Shown: positions 47,326-56,555, counted from the stretch's first letter. The stretch: 64,000 bases of DNA from Zoogloeaceae bacterium (GCA_024235635.1 JACKMA010000002.1:124001-188000), one strand, 5' to 3'. Program-made: numbers and translations. The notes: generated from the sequence alone by a model not told the origin.

Positions 47326-48076
47326 GGCGCTGCTGGTGGCCGAGCGGCTGAGCCGTCGCTTCGGCGGGCTCAGTGCCAACGAGGACGTCTCGATCACGCT
47401 CGAGCGCGGCCGGCTGCACGCGCTGCTGGGGCCGAACGGGGCGGGCAAGTCGACCTGCATCAACCTGCTCTCGGGCGATCTCGCGCCCAGTTCGGGCCGG
47501 ATCACGTACAAGGGCCGGGACATCACGCACCTGTCGGCGCCGCAGCGCTCGCGGGTGGGCATCGGTCGCAGCTACCAGCGCACCAACATCTTCGGCGGCT
47601 TCACGGTGCTGGAGAACTGCCGGCTGGCGGCGCAGTCGCGGCGGCAGCGGGCGTGGCGGCTGTTCACCGACGCCTGCGCGCTCGTCGACACGCTGGACAA
47701 GGCGCGCGAAGTGATCGCCGAGGCGGGCCTCGAGGGTCGGGAGGATCGCATCGCGGGCACGCTGTCGCACGGCGAGCAGCGCCAGCTCGAGATCGCGATG
47801 GTGCTGGCGACCGACGCCGACGTGCTGCTGCTCGACGAGCCGCTGGCGGGGATGGGCTCGGAGGAGGCGACGAGGATGGTCGCGTTGCTCGACCGGCTGC
47901 GGCGCACGCGGGCGATCCTGCTGGTCGAGCACGACATGGACGCGGTCTTTGCGGTGGCCGACACCATCACGGTGCTGGTCAATGGCCAGTTGCTGGCCTC
48001 CGGCCCCCCCGCCCAGATCCGCGCCAACGTCGAGGTCCAGCAGGCTTATCTCGGCGACGAGGCCTTCCATGTCTGA
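47318..48076 (+). CDS. ABC transporter ATP-binding protein, LivG type
   Basis: A 252-residue ATPase. Walker A is GPNGAGKST, the signature LSHGEQRQLEIAM and Walker B VLLLDEP are followed by VEHDMDAVFAVAD (switch His). The C-terminal helix VEVQQAYLGDEAFHV is typical of LivG. It overlaps the permease gene before it and the LivF gene after it. Confidence 0.92.
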   Translation: MTEALLVAERLSRRFGGLSANEDVSITLERGRLHALLGPNGAGKSTCINLLSGDLAPSSGRITYKGRDITHLSAPQRSRVGIGRSYQRTNIFGGFTVLENCRLAAQSRRQRAWRLFTDACALVDTLDKAREVIAEAGLEGREDRIAGTLSHGEQRQLEIAMVLATDADVLLLDEPLAGMGSEEATRMVALLDRLRRTRAILLVEHDMDAVFAVADTITVLVNGQLLASGPPAQIRANVEVQQAYLGDEAFHV

Positions 48077-48797
48077 CGTTGCCGCACGCGAGCAACTGCT
48101 CGCCGCCAGAGGCCTGCATACCTACTATGGCGCCAGTCACGTCCTGCATGGCGTCGATTTCAGCGTGCACGAGGGCGAGGCGCTGGGGCTGATGGGGCGC
48201 AACGGCATGGGCAAGACCACGCTGATCCGCAGCATGATGGGGCTGGTACGACCGGCCAGGGGGTCGGTGGTGGTGCGAGGACACGAGATGTCCCGCGCGA
48301 CGACCTACGCCATCGCCCGACGCGGCATTGCCTACGTGCCGGAAGGGCGCGGCATCTTTCCCGACCTGTCGGTGAAGGAAAACCTGCAGATGGCTGCCCG
48401 CGCCGGCGTGGACGGTCGGCGCAACTGGACCTTTGACCGGGTTATGGACACCTTTCCGCGCCTGTCCGAGCGCCTCACCAACGGCGGTGGCCAGCTCTCC
48501 GGCGGCGAGCAGCAGATGCTGACGATCGGTCGCGCGCTGATGACCAACCCGGATCTGCTGATTCTCGACGAAGCCACCGAGGGCCTGGCGCCGTTGATCG
48601 CCCGCGAGATCTGGCGCATCGTCCGCGAGATCCGCCACTCCGGCATCGCCACCGTGGTGGTCGACAAGAACCATGCGGCGGTCAGCGCGATCACCGACCG
48701 CACGATGATCCTGGTCAAGGGGCGGGTCGTGTTCGACGGCGCCAGTGAAGCCTTTCGCGCCGCCCCGGACCTGATCACACAACATCTGGGAGTCTGA
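48069..48797 (+). CDS. ABC transporter ATP-binding protein, LivF type
   Basis: A 242-residue ATPase. Walker A GRNGMGKTT, signature LSGGEQQMLTIGRAL and Walker B LLILDEATEGLAP are present. It pairs with the LivG-type subunit and starts eight bases inside it. The stop is directly followed by the start of the hydrolase gene, so the operon continues. Confidence 0.92.
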   Translation: MSDVAAREQLLAARGLHTYYGASHVLHGVDFSVHEGEALGLMGRNGMGKTTLIRSMMGLVRPARGSVVVRGHEMSRATTYAIARRGIAYVPEGRGIFPDLSVKENLQMAARAGVDGRRNWTFDRVMDTFPRLSERLTNGGGQLSGGEQQMLTIGRALMTNPDLLILDEATEGLAPLIAREIWRIVREIRHSGIATVVVDKNHAAVSAITDRTMILVKGRVVFDGASEAFRAAPDLITQHLGV

Positions 48798-49601
48798 ATG
48801 AAGTTCGTAAACATCGGCGGTTGCAAGCTCGAAGTCGTGCGCCTGCCGTCCGCCCACCCGCGCGACGACGCGCGCACACTGGTGTTCCTGCACGAGGGGC
48901 TGGGCTCGGTGCGCATGTGGCGCGATTTTCCGCAGCGTGTCGCCGACGCCACCGGCTGCGAGGCGCTGGTCTATTCGCGCGCCGGCTACGGCTGGTCGGA
49001 TCCGGCAGATCTGCCGCGCAAGCCCGACTACATGCATCGCGAAGGCCTCGCGGTGCTGCCGGCTCTGATTGCTGCGCTCGATCTCGACAAACCCTTTCTG
49101 GTCGGCCACAGCGACGGTGGCTCGATCTCGCTGATCTGCGCCGGCGGTACCGCGACAGCGCTGTCCGGACTGATCCTGATGGCCCCGCACGTGCGGGTCG
49201 AGGACCTATCCATCCGCAACATCGAGGCGGCCGAGGTGGCCTGGCAGACGACCGATCTGCGCGAGCGGCTGGGCAAGCACCACCGTGACGTGGCGGCGGT
49301 GTTCCGGGGCTGGAACGACATCTGGCTGCATCCGGATTTCCGCGCCTGGAACATCGAGGAATTCCTGCCTTCGATCCCCTGCCCGGTGATGGCACTGCAG
49401 GGCGAGGACGACGAGTACGGCACCATGGATCAGATCGAGCGCATCGCCGCCCGGGCATCGGACGTCGAACTGGTCAGGCTCGCCGATTGCCGCCACTCGC
49501 CGCACAAGGATCAGCCCGATGCGGTAATCGAGGCGATCGCAAACTTCGTCGAGCGCGTCCTGGACGACGTGCCGGCCATGCATATGGAAGGTACGCCATG
49601 A
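48798..49601 (+). CDS. Alpha/beta hydrolase
   Basis: A 267-residue alpha/beta hydrolase. HEGLGSVRMWRDFP forms the oxyanion region; the nucleophile elbow GHSDGGS places Ser105; GEDDEYG gives the acid (Asp204 or Asp205) and the catalytic His233 is in CRHSPHKDQP. It starts directly after the LivF stop. Possible roles are hydrolysis of an ester, lactone or thioester arising in the benzoate pathway. No closer substrate assignment is possible. Confidence 0.8.
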   Translation: MKFVNIGGCKLEVVRLPSAHPRDDARTLVFLHEGLGSVRMWRDFPQRVADATGCEALVYSRAGYGWSDPADLPRKPDYMHREGLAVLPALIAALDLDKPFLVGHSDGGSISLICAGGTATALSGLILMAPHVRVEDLSIRNIEAAEVAWQTTDLRERLGKHHRDVAAVFRGWNDIWLHPDFRAWNIEEFLPSIPCPVMALQGEDDEYGTMDQIERIAARASDVELVRLADCRHSPHKDQPDAVIEAIANFVERVLDDVPAMHMEGTP

Positions 49602-50023
49602 AATTCGAGACCGACAAGCTGATCCGATTCCACCAGTGCGATCCGGCCGGCATCGTCTTCTACCCACAGTATCTGGTGCTGTGCAACGAAACCGTCGAGG
49701 ACTGGTTCGCCCAGGCCCACGGCGTGGATTTCTATGACCTGCACGCCGAATTGCACCGGGGCGTGCCGATGCGCCACCTCGAGGCCGACTTCCTCGCGCC
49801 CAGCGTGCACGGGGAGTCGCTGCGTTTCTCGCTGGTGGTCGAAAAGATGGGCGAGCGTTCGCTGACCATCCGCATCGAGGCCAGGCACGTCGAGCAGTTG
49901 CGCTTCATCGCCCGCCAGACCCTGGTCTGGGCCGATGTCTCGGGGCCGCGCGCGATTCCGATCGAGCCCGAGTGGCGCGCGCGCTTCGCGCGCTTCCTCG
50001 AGAACGCGGACGGAGGCGCCTGA
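49598..50023 (+). CDS. 4-hydroxybenzoyl-CoA thioesterase-like hotdog protein, copy 2
   Basis: A 141-residue hotdog thioesterase. The signature FHQCDPAGIVFYPQYLVLCNETVEDWF places the catalytic Asp at 15. It may hydrolyse stalled aryl-CoA thioesters (for example benzoyl-CoA or an epoxide-derived one) to free CoA. It overlaps the hydrolase stop by four bases (ATGA) and the crotonase gene starts two bases after its stop. Confidence 0.85.
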   Translation: MKFETDKLIRFHQCDPAGIVFYPQYLVLCNETVEDWFAQAHGVDFYDLHAELHRGVPMRHLEADFLAPSVHGESLRFSLVVEKMGERSLTIRIEARHVEQLRFIARQTLVWADVSGPRAIPIEPEWRARFARFLENADGGA

Positions 50024-50025
50024 AC

Positions 50026-50853
50026 ATGGACTACAGCCACTACCGCAGCCTTCGCCTCGAGCACACCGCGCCGGGCATTGCCGAACTGATCATGGGCGAG
50101 GACGGGCGCCTGCCGTCCGCCGACGCCCGCGGACACGGCGAGCTGGCCGCGATCTGGCGCGACATCGATCGCGATCCCGACATCTCGGTGGTGATCGTCC
50201 GCGGCCAGGACAAGGGCTTTTCTGCTGGCGGCACGCTGGAACTGGTCGGCGCGATGGCCGATCGCTTCGAGGATCGTGCCCGGGTCTGGCGCGAAGCCCG
50301 CGAACTGGTGATGAACATGGTGGACTGCTCGAAGATCGTGATCTCGGCGATCAGCGGCCCCGCGGTCGGCGGTGGCCTCGCGGTCGCCCTGATGGCCGAC
50401 ATCCCGGTTGCAGCACGGAACGCGCGCCTGATCGACGGCCATACCCGCCTCGGCGTCGCCGCCGGCGACCATGCCGCGATCATCTGGCCGCTGCTGTGCG
50501 GCATGGCCAAGGCCAAGCTCCACCTGCTGTTGTCCGACGAGATCTCGGGCGAGGAGGCCGAGCGCATCGGTCTGGTGGCAAAGGTGGTCGAGCCCGACGC
50601 GCTGCTGCCGACCTGTCGCGAACTCGCGGCACGGCTGGCCGCCGGGCCGCAGACGGCGCTGCGTTGGACCAAGCACAGCCTCAACCACTGGCTGCGGATG
50701 GCGGGGCCGGCCTTCGACAGTTCGCTGGCGCTCGAGATGCTCGGCTTCGGAAGTCCCGAAATGCGTGAGGGCCTGGCCGCGGTGAAGGAACGCCGCCCGC
50801 CCGATTTCCCGCCGTCGCCGCTGCAGGCGCCGGTGTCCGGAGTGACGCGATGA
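50026..50853 (+). CDS. Crotonase-family protein lacking both classical glutamates
   Basis: A 275-residue enoyl-CoA hydratase/isomerase-fold protein. The oxyanion motifs are visible (GQDKGFSAGGTLELV and SGPAVGGGLAVALMADI), but the two Glu of true hydratases are absent: Ala119 stands at the first position and His139 at the second (IDGHTRLG). An Asp follows in GVAAGD. Other chemistry, as in dehalogenases, isomerases or hydrolases of the superfamily, is therefore plausible. It overlaps the following oxidoreductase gene by four bases (ATGA). Confidence 0.8.
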   Translation: MDYSHYRSLRLEHTAPGIAELIMGEDGRLPSADARGHGELAAIWRDIDRDPDISVVIVRGQDKGFSAGGTLELVGAMADRFEDRARVWREARELVMNMVDCSKIVISAISGPAVGGGLAVALMADIPVAARNARLIDGHTRLGVAAGDHAAIIWPLLCGMAKAKLHLLLSDEISGEEAERIGLVAKVVEPDALLPTCRELAARLAAGPQTALRWTKHSLNHWLRMAGPAFDSSLALEMLGFGSPEMREGLAAVKERRPPDFPPSPLQAPVSGVTR

Positions 50854-51824
50854 AGGCCTTCGTCTGCCACGAGCTGGGACCCGTCGAAAGCCACGCCCCG
50901 GGCGAGATGCCGGTACCGGAGATCGCAGCCGGCGAATTGCGGGTGCGGGTCGCCGCGGCCGGGGTGAACTTCTTCGATACCCTGATCGTGCAGGGCAAGT
51001 ACCAGATCCGCCCGCCGCTGCCCTTCGCACCGGGCGGCGAGATCGCCGGCACGGTCGAGGCGGTCGGCGACGGCGTCGACGACTTCCGCCCGGGCGATCG
51101 GGTGCTGGCCTTCACCAGCTTCGGTGGCTACGCCGAGTACACGCGGGCGAAGGCATCGATGTGCTGGCATCTGCCCGATCCGGTTCGCTTCGAAACCGCC
51201 GCGGCCGGCCTGACGACCTACGGCACGGCATGGTTCGCGCTGCACGACCTGGCCCGCCTGCAGCCGGGCGAGCGCGTGCTGGTGCTGGGTGCGGCCGGCG
51301 GCGTCGGGCTGGCCGCGATACAGATCGCCAAGCTGGCCGGGGCGCGGGTGATCGCCGCCGCTGGCAGCGAGGAACGGCTTGAATTCTGCCGCGAGGCGGG
51401 GGCCGACATCACCATCGATTACGTCGCCAACGACCTCAAGGATGCGGCCAAGGCGGCTACCGACGGCAAGGGTGCGGACGTCGTGGTCGATGTCGTCGGT
51501 GGCGAGTTCACCGAGAAGGCGATACGCGCCATCGCCTGGCGCGGCCGGCTGCTGGTGATCGGTTTTGCCGCCGGGGCGATCCCGCGGCTGGCGACCAATC
51601 TGACGCTGCTCAAAGGCTGCCACGTGATCGGCGTGTTCTGGGACGAGATGCTGCGGCGCGAACCTGGAACCTCCCGCCCGCAGATCGACGCCCTGACTGC
51701 CGCCTGGGCCGATGGCCGACTGCGGCCACCGGTGACCCGAACCTACCCGCTGGCGCGCGCCGGCGAGGCCCTGCAACAACTGGCCGGGCGTCGAACCCCG
51801 GGCAAGCTGCTGGTCGTGCCCTAG
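50850..51824 (+). CDS. NADPH:quinone oxidoreductase family (zeta-crystallin-like MDR)
   Basis: A 324-residue zinc-free medium-chain dehydrogenase/reductase. Features are AAGVNFFDTLIVQGKYQ, FAPGGEIAGTVEAVG and the nucleotide-binding VLGAAGGVGLAAIQIAK. Such enzymes reduce quinones or enoyl groups with NADPH. In this cluster an enoyl-CoA-related role is possible, not shown. Followed by rubredoxin 60 bases later. Confidence 0.87.
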   Translation: MKAFVCHELGPVESHAPGEMPVPEIAAGELRVRVAAAGVNFFDTLIVQGKYQIRPPLPFAPGGEIAGTVEAVGDGVDDFRPGDRVLAFTSFGGYAEYTRAKASMCWHLPDPVRFETAAAGLTTYGTAWFALHDLARLQPGERVLVLGAAGGVGLAAIQIAKLAGARVIAAAGSEERLEFCREAGADITIDYVANDLKDAAKAATDGKGADVVVDVVGGEFTEKAIRAIAWRGRLLVIGFAAGAIPRLATNLTLLKGCHVIGVFWDEMLRREPGTSRPQIDALTAAWADGRLRPPVTRTYPLARAGEALQQLAGRRTPGKLLVVP

Positions 51825-51884
51825 GCCCCGGGGCCGGTGGCGCGATCCGATCGAACCTTCAGACGACATCGAGAGACGAAAAAA

Positions 51885-52052
51885 ATGGCCAAGTACCAAT
51901 GCGGTGCCTGCTTCTTTCCCTACGACGAGGCCGAGGGCCTGCCGGACGAGGGCATTGCGCCCGGCACGAAATGGGAAGACATCCCGGACGACTGGGTCTG
52001 CCCTGAGTGCGGTACGCCCAAGTCCGGCTTCATCGCCTACAACCCGGAGTAG
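51885..52052 (+). CDS. Rubredoxin
   Basis: A 55-residue rubredoxin. The iron ligands are in YQCGACFFPYDEAEG (C-x2-C) and WVCPECGTPKSGF (CPxCG), joined by the usual PGTKWEDIPDDW. It is a one-electron carrier. ATG at 51885 follows GAGAGACG. No rubredoxin reductase or alkane hydroxylase is adjacent; partners could be an oxygenase or acyl-CoA redox step of the cluster. Confidence 0.93.
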   Translation: MAKYQCGACFFPYDEAEGLPDEGIAPGTKWEDIPDDWVCPECGTPKSGFIAYNPE

Positions 52053-52058
52053 CGGCTC

Positions 52059-52865
52059 ATGAACGGCGGGTTCGAGACCGTGCGCCTCGAAGTGAGCGAG
52101 GCGGTCGCGACGATCACCCTGTGCCGCCCGGAGCGCCTCAACGCCTTCACCCGGCAGATGCACGCCGAGTTGCGTGAGGCGCTGGCGCAGGTGCGGGCCG
52201 GGCGGGCAGACGGCAGCGTGCGCGTGCTGGTGCTGACCGGCGCCGGGCGCGGCTTTTGCGCCGGCCAGGATCTGGCCGACCGCAAGCCCGCGGCAGACGG
52301 TTCGCCGCCGGATCTCGGCGCCTCGATCGAAGACAACTACAAGCCGCTGGTGCTGGCCCTGCGCACCCTCGAGATGCCGGTGATCGCCGCGGTCAATGGG
52401 GTTGCCGCCGGCGCGGGCGCCAGCCTCGCGCTGGCCTGCGATGTGGTCTTTGCGGCACGCTCGGCGAGCTTCATCCAGGCCTTCTCGAAGCTTGGCCTGG
52501 TGCCGGACACCGGCGGCAGCTGGATTCTGCCGCGACTGGTGGGTTCGGCCCGGGCGATGGGGCTTGCGCTGTTCGGCGAGCGTCTCGGTGCCGAGCAGGC
52601 CGCCGACTGGGGCCTGATCTGGCAGTGCGTCGACGACGACGCGCTGATGCCGACCGTCAGTGAGGTGGCGCAGCGCCTCGCTGCCGGCCCGACCCGCGGT
52701 TACGCGCGCACCAAGCAGGCGCTGTGGGCCAGCATCAGCAACGACTTCGAGACCCAGCTCGATCTGGAGCGCGACTACATGCGCGAACTGGGTCGCTCCG
52801 AGGATTACCGGGAAGGGGTGGCGGCCTTCAGCGAAAAGCGCGCGCCTCGATTCACCGGGCAATGA
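52059..52865 (+). CDS. paaG: PaaG-like enoyl-CoA isomerase
   Basis: A 268-residue crotonase-family isomerase. GRGFCAGQDLADR and NGVAAGAGASLALACD are the oxyanion elements, and KLGLVPDTGGSW carries the Asp used by PaaG (1,2-epoxyphenylacetyl-CoA isomerase). PaaG also moves the double bond of 3,4-dehydroadipyl-CoA to the 2,3-position, which is precisely the step after BoxD. That makes this the probable isomerase linking the box pathway to beta-oxidation. Six bases after rubredoxin; an epoxide-acyl-CoA activity could be secondary. Confidence 0.85.
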   Translation: MNGGFETVRLEVSEAVATITLCRPERLNAFTRQMHAELREALAQVRAGRADGSVRVLVLTGAGRGFCAGQDLADRKPAADGSPPDLGASIEDNYKPLVLALRTLEMPVIAAVNGVAAGAGASLALACDVVFAARSASFIQAFSKLGLVPDTGGSWILPRLVGSARAMGLALFGERLGAEQAADWGLIWQCVDDDALMPTVSEVAQRLAAGPTRGYARTKQALWASISNDFETQLDLERDYMRELGRSEDYREGVAAFSEKRAPRFTGQ

Positions 52866-52883
52866 CATGGATGGACTGATTCG

Positions 52884-54410
52884 ATGACTTCCCTGATTCG
52901 CTCCGAGATCGTCGCCGTGATCGGCGCCGGTGCCATGGGCAGTGGCATCGCCCACGTCGCGGCGCGGGCCGGCCACCCCGTGTTGCTGTTCGACATGAAT
53001 GCCGAGGCGATCGAGCGCGGCATCGGCAGCATCGGCCGCGACCTCGACTTCCTGGTCTCGAAGGGCAAGCTCGACGCCGGCGAGCGCGATGCGGTGCTCG
53101 CGCGAATCGTGCCGGCCACTGCGCTCGAAGGCCTGGCGGACTCGGCGCTGATCATCGAGGCCATCGTCGAGAATCTCGATGTCAAGCAAACGCTTTTCGC
53201 CCAGCTCGAACGCATCGCGCCCGATGCCATTCTCGCGAGCAACACCTCGTCGCTGTCGATCACCGCGATCGGTGCCGCGCTCGATGCGCCCGAACGGCTC
53301 GCGGGCCTGCATTTCTTCAATCCGGCGCCGCGGATGCGGCTGGTCGAGATCGTCTCCGGCCTGGCGACGTCGAGGTCGGTCGCCGAGACCCTCTACGACA
53401 CCGCCGCCGCCTGGGGCAAGGATCCCGTCCATGCACGCTCGACCCCTGGCTTCATCGTCAATCGGGTCGCGCGCCCGTTCTATGCCGAGGGCCTCAAGGT
53501 GCTCGGCGAAGGCGCCGCCAGTCCTGCCAGCCTCGATGCAGTGATGCGTGACGGTGCCGGCTTTCCGATGGGGCCGTTCGAGCTCACCGACCTGATCGGC
53601 CATGACGTCAATTACGCCGTGACCCGCTCGGTGTTCGATGCCTACCATGCCGACGATCGCTTCATCCCGTCGCTGATCCAGCAGGAACTGGTGCTGGCGG
53701 GTCGGCTGGGCCGCAAGAGCGGCCAGGGTTTCTACTGCTATGGCGAGGGCGCCGAGCGGCCGCTGCCCGACTACGCGCCCGCAGCGCCGGCGCCGAGGTC
53801 GGTGACGGTGTGTGGCGCGCCCGGGCTGTTCGCACCACTGGTGGCCCGGCTGGAGGCGGCCGGCGTGTCGGTCAGTGCCGGCGAAGACGACCCGTGCTGT
53901 CCACCCTGCCTGCAGGTCGGGTCGGCCCGCCTGGCGCTGACGGACGGCCGCAGCGCGACCCGCCGCAGCGTCGACGAGGGTCATGATGATCTCGTGCTGT
54001 TTGATCTGGTCAAGGATTTCGCCACCGCCGAGACCATCGCCGCGGCACGCAGCGACCGCGCCTCCGAGGCCGCCTGGCAGGCTGCGCTCGGGACCCTGCA
54101 GGCGGCTGGCCTCAGGGTCGTGCCCCTCGACGACGTCGCCGGCCTGCTGGCGATGCGCACCGTCGCGATGCTGGCCAACGAGGGCGCGGACGCGGTGTTG
54201 TACGACGTCGCCACGCCGCGTGATGTGGACCTGGCGATGCAGCGCGGCACGAACTATCCGAAGGGGCCGCTGGCCTGGGCCGACGAGATCGGCCTCGAGT
54301 GTGTGGCCGCGGTGCTGGAGAACCTCTACGCCCATTACGGCGAAACCCGCTATCGCACGTCGCCCTGGCTGCAGCGCCGGCGCCTCGCCGGCCAGCCGCT
54401 GGTGGCCTGA
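52884..54410 (+). CDS. paaH: PaaH-like 3-hydroxyadipyl-CoA dehydrogenase
   Basis: A 508-residue 3-hydroxyacyl-CoA dehydrogenase with the long PaaH build. The NAD motif AVIGAGAMGSGIAHVAARAGH is at the N-terminus, LHFFNPAPRMRLVEIV carries the catalytic His, and two C-terminal 3HCDH domains follow (GFIVNRVARPFYAEGL, then TVAMLANEGADAV). It would oxidise 3-hydroxyadipyl-CoA to 3-oxoadipyl-CoA, the thiolase substrate. It lies 18 bases after the PaaG-like gene and 33 before the last hydratase. Confidence 0.88.
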   Translation: MTSLIRSEIVAVIGAGAMGSGIAHVAARAGHPVLLFDMNAEAIERGIGSIGRDLDFLVSKGKLDAGERDAVLARIVPATALEGLADSALIIEAIVENLDVKQTLFAQLERIAPDAILASNTSSLSITAIGAALDAPERLAGLHFFNPAPRMRLVEIVSGLATSRSVAETLYDTAAAWGKDPVHARSTPGFIVNRVARPFYAEGLKVLGEGAASPASLDAVMRDGAGFPMGPFELTDLIGHDVNYAVTRSVFDAYHADDRFIPSLIQQELVLAGRLGRKSGQGFYCYGEGAERPLPDYAPAAPAPRSVTVCGAPGLFAPLVARLEAAGVSVSAGEDDPCCPPCLQVGSARLALTDGRSATRRSVDEGHDDLVLFDLVKDFATAETIAAARSDRASEAAWQAALGTLQAAGLRVVPLDDVAGLLAMRTVAMLANEGADAVLYDVATPRDVDLAMQRGTNYPKGPLAWADEIGLECVAAVLENLYAHYGETRYRTSPWLQRRRLAGQPLVA

Positions 54411-54443
54411 TCCGTGCGTCGCATTGCCTGGAGTCTGAAGCCG

Positions 54444-55235
54444 ATGTACGAAACGATCGAAATCGAGCGACGGGGCCCGGTGGCCCATGTCTGGATGAAT
54501 CGCCCGCAGGTGCACAACGCGTTCAATGCGACCCTGATCCGGGAGCTGGAACAGGCCTGGGACGAACTGGCCGGCGACGATTCGGTGCGCGTCGTCGTGC
54601 TCGCCGGGCGCGGCAAGAGCTTCTCGGCCGGGGCCGATCTCAACTGGATGAAGGAGGCCGCCGGCTACACCGAGGCCGAGAATCTGGCGGATGCGCGCCG
54701 GTTGGCCGGCATGTTGTTGAAGCTCGCCCAACTGCCGCACCCGACCATTGCGCGCGTCCAGGGCGCGGCGCTGGGCGGCGGCACCGGTCTCGCCGCCGCC
54801 TGCGACATCTGCATCGCGGCCGAGCGGGCGGTGTTCGCCACGTCCGAGGTCAGGTTCGGCATCATCCCGTCGGCGATCAGCCCCTACGTCATCCGAGCGA
54901 TCGGCCCGCGACAGGCCGGACGCTATTTCCAGAGCGCCGAGCGGATCTCCTCCGTGCGCGCGGCAGCGCTCGGGCTGGTCCACGAAGTGGCGGGCGACGA
55001 GGCCGACCTGGACGCACGCATCGACGGTATCGTCGCCGCGCTGCTGGAAGGCGGGCCGAAGGCCCAGGCCGCCGCCAAGTCACTGATCGCCGCGGTGACG
55101 CCGGAGCCGATCGGACCTGCCGTCGTCGAGGACACGGCGCGGCGCATTGCGGGGCTGCGGGCCACGCCGGAGGCGCGGGAAGGCCTCGGCGCATTTCTCG
55201 AAAAGCGTGCGCCCGGTTGGCTGGCCGGTGACTAG
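54444..55235 (+). CDS. Enoyl-CoA hydratase, methylglutaconyl-CoA hydratase-like group
   Basis: A 263-residue crotonase. GKSFSAGADLNWMKEAA, GAALGGGTGLAAACD and SEVRFGIIPSAISPYVIRAIG match the LiuC/AtuE group, retaining the second Glu and lacking the first. In context it may hydrate 2,3-dehydroadipyl-CoA to 3-hydroxyadipyl-CoA, completing the route to the PaaH-like enzyme; the family alone would suggest leucine or terpene catabolism. ATG at 54444 gives the usual start; GTG at 54414 is possible. Confidence 0.82.
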   Translation: MYETIEIERRGPVAHVWMNRPQVHNAFNATLIRELEQAWDELAGDDSVRVVVLAGRGKSFSAGADLNWMKEAAGYTEAENLADARRLAGMLLKLAQLPHPTIARVQGAALGGGTGLAAACDICIAAERAVFATSEVRFGIIPSAISPYVIRAIGPRQAGRYFQSAERISSVRAAALGLVHEVAGDEADLDARIDGIVAALLEGGPKAQAAAKSLIAAVTPEPIGPAVVEDTARRIAGLRATPEAREGLGAFLEKRAPGWLAGD

Positions 55236-55610
55236 TCGCGCGTCGGGACCAGATGGGGCCGGGCGCGGAAGACGGTAGGGCGCCCGACCTGGCACCGCCG
55301 GAGCGGGGACACGTCTGGCCGGTGGACGTGCCTGGCCCGATCATGCCGGGGCTGAGCGCTCCCGGGGCACGGCGGCTGGGCCACAGCGTTCCGACTTCGT
55401 CGCGCATCCGCTGACGCTGGTCGGACCGTCTTCGATCAAGGGTGGCGGTGTTGCCGGCACGAGGCGATTGCGCCTGCCCGGCGCGAGCCGATTGTGCCGG
55501 CAACCGGGGGGCAGCAGCCTGGGCAGGCCATCCGCCTGTCCGCGAGCCCTGTCGCCAACCGCCGCATCTGCGGACCCGCCGATCCGTTAGGCGTATGCAG
55601 GGTCCGCTGT
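55236..55610. other. Intergenic region at the end of the benzoate operon
   Basis: About 375 bases between the convergent hydratase and LysR genes. No gene, T-run terminator or repeat was recognised; the open frames here lack any family feature. Confidence 0.35.
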
Positions 55611-56552
55611 TCAGCCGGGCTGGTGTTGGTCGCCGTCGCGCCATTCGTCGCGCTGGTCGTTGAAGAGTTCCGAGACGACGCCGCGCATCCAGGCGATCTT
55701 CGGGTCGTGGTGAAACTTTCGGTGCCAGTGCTGGCGCAGGTCGAAGCGCGGCGTGTCGAAGTCGGGTGTGACGATACGCACCTGTGACAGGGTCTGGCCG
55801 AGGTGAATGCCGAGCGCATGCGGTACCGTCGCCACCAGATCGGAGCGTGCGACGATCATCGGAATGCTCATGAAATGGGGCGTCCTGAGCATGATGCGGC
55901 GATGAATGCCCGCCTTTTCGAGGTGGCGTTCGAACAGTTCCTGGCTGCGACCCTCGGAATGGACCACGGCGTGGCCCAGCGATATGAACTGTTCGAGACT
56001 CAGGCGCTCGCCGGAAGCGGGATGGTCTGCCCGCAACAGGCAGACAAAGTGGTGGGTGAACAGGCGCTGCTGGTAGAAGTTGTTCTTCTGCAGATCGGGA
56101 AAGTAGCCGATCGCCAGGTCGATGGCGCCGCTTTCGAGCGCCTGCTCGACGCGCTCGGCGGTGCCGGTGACCGAGCACACGCTGGCGTTCGGCGCGTGTT
56201 TGCGGAAGTGGTCGAGGATCGGTGGCAGGAACACCATCTCGCCGATGTCCGACAGCGCCAGCGTGAAGGTCTCGCGGGTTGCGGTCGGATCGAACTCGGT
56301 GGGGGCGAGGATTTCCTGATTCACCCGCGCCAGCACCTCGCGTGCCGAGGCCACCAGCGCCTGGGCGCGTGGCGTGCCGTCCATCCCCTTGGCGGTCTTG
56401 ATGAACAGCGGATCGCCCAGCGCCTTGCGCAGTCTTGCCAGCGCCGCGCTGGCCGCTGGCTGGCTGACGCCGAGGCGCTGTGCGGCGCGGCTGACGCTGC
56501 CTTCCTCGTCGATCGCGATCGCGACCCGAAGCAGGTTCAGATCGAATGCCAT
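55611..56552 (-). CDS. LysR-family regulator of the second aromatic-acid module
   Basis: A 313-residue LysR regulator. HTH: GSVSRAAQRLGVSQPAASAALARLRKALGDPLF; then a standard effector domain. It is divergent from the TRAP transporter at 56808 and a probable activator of it. It shares a C-terminal pattern (QHWHRKFHHDPKIAWMRG) with the LysR of the gentisate cluster, showing common descent. Confidence 0.9.
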   Translation of the reverse strand: MAFDLNLLRVAIAIDEEGSVSRAAQRLGVSQPAASAALARLRKALGDPLFIKTAKGMDGTPRAQALVASAREVLARVNQEILAPTEFDPTATRETFTLALSDIGEMVFLPPILDHFRKHAPNASVCSVTGTAERVEQALESGAIDLAIGYFPDLQKNNFYQQRLFTHHFVCLLRADHPASGERLSLEQFISLGHAVVHSEGRSQELFERHLEKAGIHRRIMLRTPHFMSIPMIVARSDLVATVPHALGIHLGQTLSQVRIVTPDFDTPRFDLRQHWHRKFHHDPKIAWMRGVVSELFNDQRDEWRDGDQHQPG

Positions 56553-56555
56553 CGT

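Noticed and set aside
50040..54983. Very long open frame on the minus strand opposite the paaH/paaG region
   Set aside because: GC-rich codons leave antisense frames open; composition (Arg, His, Gly, Ala) and position opposite well-supported genes mark it as a shadow. The same holds for other long antisense frames.
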